Source: Bacteroidales bacterium (GTDB lineage: Bacteria > Bacteroidota > Bacteroidia > Bacteroidales > Muribaculaceae). Taken from it: DNA of 9,490 nt. A model generated the notes under the pieces. The model did no database searches, had not been told where the DNA came from, and saw only the letters and a program-made list of their open reading frames with translations. Location: NCBI GenBank assembly GCA_004557195.1, contig SFER01000081.1, positions 1 through 9,490 on the forward strand, written 5' to 3'. Shown in pieces: positions 6,224 through 9,490 of this stretch (its first letter is position 1; each line of letters begins with the position of its first letter). Made by a program: the position numbers and the translations under genes.

Positions 6224-6240
6224 GTTAAAATTGGTGAAAA
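6224..6240. repeat. Conserved intergenic block, copy 2
   Basis: GTTAAAATTGGTGAAAA matches 501-517 at 16 of 17 bases and sits at the same 14-base distance from a CAAA[G/T]ATA box (6202-6209). Here it also forms the left arm of a 7-bp inverted repeat, AAATTGG (6228-6234) with CCAATTT (6244-6250); copy 1 lacks that right arm. Confidence 0.6.
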
Positions 6241-6319
6241 TCCCCAATTTGGCACAAAACGCGGTTTTTAACCCTGTTTTAAGATTATTTTTGTCCCAAA
6301 ATCCCAAGAAATCCGGCAT

Positions 6320-6343
6320 AAATTTCAAGTATACTGAAAATTT
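6320..6343. repeat. 24-bp near-palindromic direct repeat, copy 1
   Basis: This segment is identical over all 24 bases to 6360-6383. Each copy is close to a palindrome: outer arms AAATTT/AAATTT and a core AGTATACT, with 10 of 12 symmetric pairs matching. Such a dyad is the usual shape of a site for a dimeric DNA-binding protein. The regulator cannot be named from the sequence. Confidence 0.75.
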
Positions 6344-6359
6344 ACGCCAAAACCACCAA

Positions 6360-6383
6360 AAATTTCAAGTATACTGAAAATTT
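6360..6383. repeat. 24-bp near-palindromic direct repeat, copy 2
   Basis: Exact copy of 6320-6343, displaced by 40 bases (16 bases between copies). It ends 4 bases before the TATATTTG box at 6388-6395 and covers the place where the -33 element of that promoter would be, so a protein bound here should block or activate it. Confidence 0.75.
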
Positions 6384-6387
6384 TTGC

Positions 6388-6395
6388 TATATTTG
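6388..6395 (+). promoter_or_regulatory. Distal promoter-like box facing argS
   Basis: TATATTTG fits TAnnTTTG. Its -33 region has only TTTC (6363-6366) at 21 bases, so it is weak by itself and may need an activator or be repressed through the adjacent repeat. A transcript would have a leader of roughly 145 bases before argS. Confidence 0.4.
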
Positions 6396-6488
6396 CACTA
6401 ATTCATCTTCATCTAAGGCGTTTCCTCACCAATGGACTCGAGTAATTCCATTTCCCGGCACACGAAATGCTAAAAAATGCTATTTCGC

Positions 6489-6519
6489 TTTGCCACTGCT
6501 CTCATTTTCACTACCTTTG
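6489..6519 (+). promoter_or_regulatory. Proximal promoter of argS
   Basis: TTTG (6489-6492) and TACCTTTG (6512-6519) are separated by exactly 19 bases, a full match to the Bacteroidota consensus. Transcription would start near 6525, about 20 bases before the argS ATG. It is the best promoter in the window. Confidence 0.75.
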
Positions 6520-6545
6520 CAAGATAATATATTTAATAAGAAAAT

Positions 6546-8336
6546 ATGCTAATTGAAAAAATCATATCCAATGCCGTAGCCGAAGCGCTCAAAGCGCTCT
6601 ACGGCGTCGAGGTTGAGGCGTCTTCCATCACCCCCTCAGCTACTAAAAAAGAGTTTGAGGGCAACCTCACCGTTGTTGTGTTCCCATTTCTCAAAGCCTC
6701 CAAAAAGGCACCCGAGGCTACCGCTACCGAGATTGGCGAGTACATCAAAGACAATTGCGTCTATGTCCACTCTTTCAATGTGGTGAAAGGGTTTCTCAAC
6801 ATCACGATCGAACCGAATTTCTGGACTCAGGTGCTCGTCCAAATCGCCGAGGATCCCGATTTCGGCTTCCGCAAAGCCGACGAGAATAGTCCGCTCGTGA
6901 TGATTGAATATTCTTCGCCCAACACCAACAAGCCCCTCCACTTGGGGCACGTGCGCAACAACCTCCTCGGTTTCAGCCTCTCCGAAATCCTCAAAGCCAA
7001 CGGATACAAGGTGGTGAAAACCAACATTGTAAACGACCGCGGTATCCACATCTGCAAGTCGATGCTTGCTTGGGAGAAGTGGGGCAACGGCATCACCCCC
7101 GAGAAAGCGGGCAAGAAGGGCGACCACCTCATCGGCGATTTCTATGTGGAATTTGACAAGCACTTCAAAGCCGAAGTTGCCGACCTTATGGCGCAGGGCA
7201 TGAGCAAAGAGGATGCCGAAAAGGCTTCGCCGCTCATGAACGAGGCTCGCGCTATGCTCAAGAAGTGGGAAGACGGCGACGAGCAAGTGCGCAGCGTGTG
7301 GAAGATGATGAACGACTGGGTGTATGCCGGCTTTGACGAAACCTACCGCCGCCTCGGTGTCGATTTCGACAAAATCTACTACGAGAGCAACACCTATCTC
7401 GAAGGGAAGGAAAAAGTGCTCGAAGGGCTCGAAAAAGGTATCATGTATCGCAAGGAGGATGGCTCGGTGTGGGCAGATCTTACCGATGCCGGTCTCGACC
7501 ACAAACTCCTGCTCCGCTCCGACGGCACTTCGGTGTATATGACTCAAGATATCGGCACCGCCAAGCTCCGCTACATCGACTATCCCATCGACAAGATGAT
7601 TTATGTCGTAGGCAACGAGCAAAACTACCACTTCCAGGTGCTCTCTATCCTCCTCGACCGCCTCGGTTTCAAGTGGGGTAAAGACCTCGTGCACTTCTCC
7701 TATGGCATGGTGGAACTCCCCGAAGGGAAGATGAAATCGCGCGAAGGAACCGTTGTCGATGCCGACGACCTCATGGACACCATGATTGCCGACGCTCGCG
7801 ATGTTGCCGAGGAAAAAGCACGCCTCGCCGGATGCGAGAACGACGAAATTGACAACGTGGCTCGCATTATCGGGCTCGGCGCCCTCAAATACTTCATCCT
7901 CAAGGTGGATCCGCGCAAAAACATGACCTTCAACCCCAAGGAGTCTATCGACTTCAATGGTAACACAGGTCCGTTTATCCAATACACCTACGCACGTATC
8001 CGCTCGGTGCTCCGCAAGGCTGCCGAGGCTGGAATTAATTCCTGCGCCGGAATCTCCTCTGTTTCGCCCAACGAAAAGGAGATTTCGCTCATCCAACTCC
8101 TTGCCGACTTCCCCGCTGTGGTGGCTCAAGCCGGCAAAGACTACAGCCCTGCGCAAATCGCCAACTATGCCTACAACCTCGTGAAAGAATACAACCAATT
8201 CTATCACGACTACTCTATCCTCCGCGAGGAAGACGCCAATGTGAAGGGCTTCCGTCTCATCCTCTCCCAAACCGTGGGCGATGTGGTGCGCCGTGCAATG
8301 GCTCTCCTCGGCATCGAGGTCCCCGAAAGAATGTAA
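6546..8336 (+). CDS. argS: Arginyl-tRNA synthetase
   Basis: This is a 596-residue class I aminoacyl-tRNA synthetase that charges tRNA-Arg with arginine in the cytoplasm using ATP. The N-terminal Arg-specific tRNA-binding domain is about 1-90. The catalytic Rossmann fold begins at SSPNTNKPLHLGHVRNN (123-139), with the HIGH-type motif HLGH at 132-135. The KMSKS-type loop reads KMKSREGT (395-402); many ArgRS enzymes have a variant here and this one is close to the consensus. The C-terminal DALR anticodon-binding domain is about 474-596, starting near GPFIQYTYARIRSVLR. The ATG at 6546 follows a good promoter by about 25 bases; the leader is AT-rich with no Shine-Dalgarno sequence, normal for the phylum. 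The gene is complete and, with the next gene 30 bases downstream, may form an operon. Confidence 0.97.
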   Translation: MLIEKIISNAVAEALKALYGVEVEASSITPSATKKEFEGNLTVVVFPFLKASKKAPEATATEIGEYIKDNCVYVHSFNVVKGFLNITIEPNFWTQVLVQIAEDPDFGFRKADENSPLVMIEYSSPNTNKPLHLGHVRNNLLGFSLSEILKANGYKVVKTNIVNDRGIHICKSMLAWEKWGNGITPEKAGKKGDHLIGDFYVEFDKHFKAEVADLMAQGMSKEDAEKASPLMNEARAMLKKWEDGDEQVRSVWKMMNDWVYAGFDETYRRLGVDFDKIYYESNTYLEGKEKVLEGLEKGIMYRKEDGSVWADLTDAGLDHKLLLRSDGTSVYMTQDIGTAKLRYIDYPIDKMIYVVGNEQNYHFQVLSILLDRLGFKWGKDLVHFSYGMVELPEGKMKSREGTVVDADDLMDTMIADARDVAEEKARLAGCENDEIDNVARIIGLGALKYFILKVDPRKNMTFNPKESIDFNGNTGPFIQYTYARIRSVLRKAAEAGINSCAGISSVSPNEKEISLIQLLADFPAVVAQAGKDYSPAQIANYAYNLVKEYNQFYHDYSILREEDANVKGFRLILSQTVGDVVRRAMALLGIEVPERM

Positions 8337-8366
8337 TTCAATGTTTCTCATATAAATATTAAGACT

Positions 8367-9074
8367 ATGGACAATTACGAAATGCAGAATAACCAAGAGA
8401 AAACTCTCGCGCTCAACAACTATGTGTCGGCAGTGATGCGCCGTGTCTATCTCAAAATGACACTTGCGCTTTTCGTTACCACCATCGTTGCGCTATATTG
8501 CTCTAAAAGCGCACCGTTCCTCAATTTTATATTCAGTAACTCATGGGCAATCTACGCCCTCCTCTTTGCCGAACTCGGTGTGGTGATTGCAATCTCGGCG
8601 CGCCTCGACAAAATCAAGCAGAGCACAGCCTCATTGCTCTTCTACACCTATGCCATCCTCACAGGAGCGTCATTCTCCGTGATTCTCCTGGCATACACCG
8701 AGGAGTCAATCTTCATCACATTCCTCATCACGACAGCCGTCTTTGGCGTGATGACCCTCTATGGCTACGTTACACACAACGACCTCACCAAGATGGGCAC
8801 ATTCCTCATAATGGCGCTAATCGCCCTCATCGTGGTGTCGCTCATCAACATTTTCGTTAAAAGCAGCAACTTGCAGTGGGTAATCTCATTTGCCGGAGTC
8901 TCCATCTTCATCGGACTCACAGCATGGGACACCCAGAAAATCAAGCGAATGGCAGAAATCACCGACAATGAAAACGCAGGTAAACTCGCCACAATAGGCG
9001 CCCTCTCGCTCTACCTCGATTTCATCAACCTCTTCCTCTACCTCCTCCGCTTCTTCGGTTCATCCCGCGACTAA
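8367..9074 (+). CDS. Bax inhibitor-1 (BI-1/YccA) family membrane protein
   Basis: This 235-residue inner-membrane protein belongs to the BI-1/UPF0005 (TMBIM-like) family. A polar N-terminus (1-25) is followed by seven hydrophobic segments at about 28-45, 60-78, 87-107, 113-135, 143-163, 170-186 and 209-229. The C-terminal signature ALSLYLDFINLFLYLLRFFG (212-231) is diagnostic. Asp188 (AWDTQKIK) and Asp218 (YLDFIN) occupy the places of the paired aspartates that act as a pH sensor for calcium leak in Bacillus YetJ; a similar ion-leak role here is an inference. E. coli YccA instead modulates the FtsH protease, so function should not be over-read. The ATG at 8367 is 30 bases after argS with no evident own promoter, so it is probably cotranscribed. 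A strong terminator follows. Confidence 0.93.
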   Translation: MDNYEMQNNQEKTLALNNYVSAVMRRVYLKMTLALFVTTIVALYCSKSAPFLNFIFSNSWAIYALLFAELGVVIAISARLDKIKQSTASLLFYTYAILTGASFSVILLAYTEESIFITFLITTAVFGVMTLYGYVTHNDLTKMGTFLIMALIALIVVSLINIFVKSSNLQWVISFAGVSIFIGLTAWDTQKIKRMAEITDNENAGKLATIGALSLYLDFINLFLYLLRFFGSSRD

Positions 9075-9091
9075 ACACATCCAAATCCCAT

Positions 9092-9115
9092 AGCCCCGCC
9101 CCGCGGGGCTTTTTT
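9092..9115 (+). terminator. Intrinsic terminator of argS and the BI-1 gene
   Basis: An 8-bp perfect stem AGCCCCGC/GCGGGGCT (9092-9099 with 9103-9110) has a 3-base C loop and is followed by a run of six Ts (9110-9115). It starts 18 bases after the stop codon. Confidence 0.95.
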
Positions 9116-9233
9116 AATGCCCGCCTGTAACAAAAACAAGTTATCACACTATCAGTATAAAACACAAATCACACGTATAAACATATGATTCTTTCGGCGA
9201 GAAAGCAAAGTTGGATTAAAGGGAACATTATGT

Positions 9234-9274
9234 CAAGGAGCGATGATGCAAAGTTACTGCGCTGTCGCTCCTTG
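9234..9274. repeat. Inverted repeat enclosing a promoter-like box
   Basis: CAAGGAGCGA (9234-9243) and TCGCTCCTTG (9265-9274) are perfect 10-bp arms around a 21-base centre. The centre contains TAACTTTG on the minus strand (9256 to 9249), a perfect TAnnTTTG. It may be an operator with an embedded promoter, or simply a stable RNA hairpin. No T-run follows on either strand. Confidence 0.6.
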
Positions 9275-9320
9275 TATCTGCGTTTTGTCCCATTTCCCGC
9301 TTTTTAACCTCGCTTTAACA

Positions 9321-9472
9321 CTCCACTGCGCTACAGGAGCGTACCTTCGGCACGCAGTCGTGGGAGGCACTCCGCAACCCCTACACAACTGCGTAATTGC
9401 AGGGTTACGATCAGGCACGCCACCTCGTGGCTTTCCGTTTGGCGTAGCGCCCGCCCTCCGCCGCCGGCGGAG
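9321..9472. repeat. Cluster of short GC-rich hairpins
   Basis: Seven small hairpins follow one another: CTCC/GGAG (9321-9339), GCGT/ACGC around CCTTCGG (9339-9355), GGAG/CTCC (9363-9373), CTGC/GCAG (9389-9402), GCCAC/GTGGC with loop CTC (9419-9431), GGCG/CGCC with loop TAG (9441-9451), and CTCCGCC/GGCGGAG with loop GCC (9456-9472). The last four are perfect stems with loops of 3 to 6 bases. The stretch is clearly more GC-rich than its left flank. It may be a dispersed intergenic repeat or a structured RNA. Confidence 0.5.
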
Positions 9473-9490
9473 ACGATGACAGAAGGCGGA

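Larger units (their letters stand above)
5960..6545. other. Divergent regulatory region between parA and argS
   Basis: There are 586 bases without a credible gene. From left to right it holds a structured segment (6070-6116), two promoter-like direct repeats facing parA (6154-6173, 6196-6215) separated in part by a tandem 10-mer GCCTCGCTCT (6181-6200), a conserved block (6224-6240) inside a 7-bp-stem inverted repeat (6228-6250), two copies of a 24-bp near-palindrome (6320-6343, 6360-6383), and two promoters facing argS (6388-6395, 6489-6519). Parts between about 6100 and 6200 are GC-rich, whereas 6225-6420 is AT-rich. Confidence 0.75.
9075..9490. other. Gene-free region at the right edge
   Basis: After the terminator I see no credible gene; the short plus-strand frame from 9243 is made of hairpin-rich GC sequence and resembles nothing. 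The region has an AT-rich part (about 9116-9230), a 10-bp-stem inverted repeat (9234-9274), a T-rich part (about 9275-9320), and a GC-rich run of small hairpins (9321-9472). The next gene must lie beyond the window. Confidence 0.65.

Noticed and set aside
6320..6383. CRISPR-like repeat-spacer pattern
   Set aside because: There are only two repeat copies with a single 16-base gap, no third unit and no cas gene. The dyad next to a promoter fits an operator better.
6636..8396. A 586-codon open frame on the minus strand opposite argS and the start of the BI-1 gene
   Set aside because: It mirrors argS almost end to end. Its protein is a His/Glu/Val-rich sequence without domain signatures, while the plus frame is a textbook ArgRS. 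Long antisense frames of this type arise from codon bias.
9243..9479. A 78-codon plus-strand frame at the right edge
   Set aside because: It runs through the inverted repeat and the hairpin cluster, has no promoter or family resemblance, and shows composition driven by the repeats.

Overview
The window looks like chromosomal DNA from a member of the Bacteroidales (Bacteroidota), most likely a moderate-GC gut lineage such as Muribaculaceae or a relative. Three things point that way. The promoter -7 elements have the form TAnnTTTG. Start codons lack clear GA-rich Shine-Dalgarno sequences and have AT-rich leaders instead. The gene order parA-parB-DUF5683-MltD-like is a known Bacteroidota neighbourhood. 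The genus call is an inference.

Layout. The left edge (1-304, minus) holds the N-terminal part of an unrecognised, AT-rich secreted protein behind a good Bacteroidota-type promoter. A gene-free stretch (305-676) follows, ending in the terminator of a class II fructose-bisphosphate aldolase gene (fba, 677-1675, minus), which has its own promoter. Upstream of fba, also on the minus strand, lies a cluster transcribed parA (5959-5186), parB (5127-4240), a DUF5683 membrane protein (4166-3405), then a periplasmic lytic transglycosylase with LysM domains (3366-1810). Intergenic gaps in this cluster are 38 to 73 bases, so it is probably one operon. ParA and ParB segregate the chromosome origin; the transglycosylase remodels peptidoglycan; the DUF5683 role is unknown.

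A 586-base gene-free region (5960-6545) separates parA from the divergent argS (arginyl-tRNA synthetase, 6546-8336, plus). It is the densest regulatory region of the window: two near-identical promoter-like boxes facing parA, a hairpin with an alternative pairing in the putative parA leader, an exact 24-bp near-palindromic repeat present twice 40 bp apart and abutting a promoter facing argS, and a well-formed promoter directly before argS. argS is followed after 30 bases by a Bax inhibitor-1 (BI-1/YccA) family seven-helix membrane protein (8367-9074) and a strong intrinsic terminator (9092-9115). The right edge (9116-9490) has no convincing gene but holds a 10-bp-stem inverted repeat and a GC-rich run of short hairpins.

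All complete genes are intact, recognisable housekeeping or conserved genes. I see no mobile element, CRISPR array, tRNA, rRNA or defence system. The points of interest are in the intergenic DNA, and none of them amounts to a demonstrated new system.
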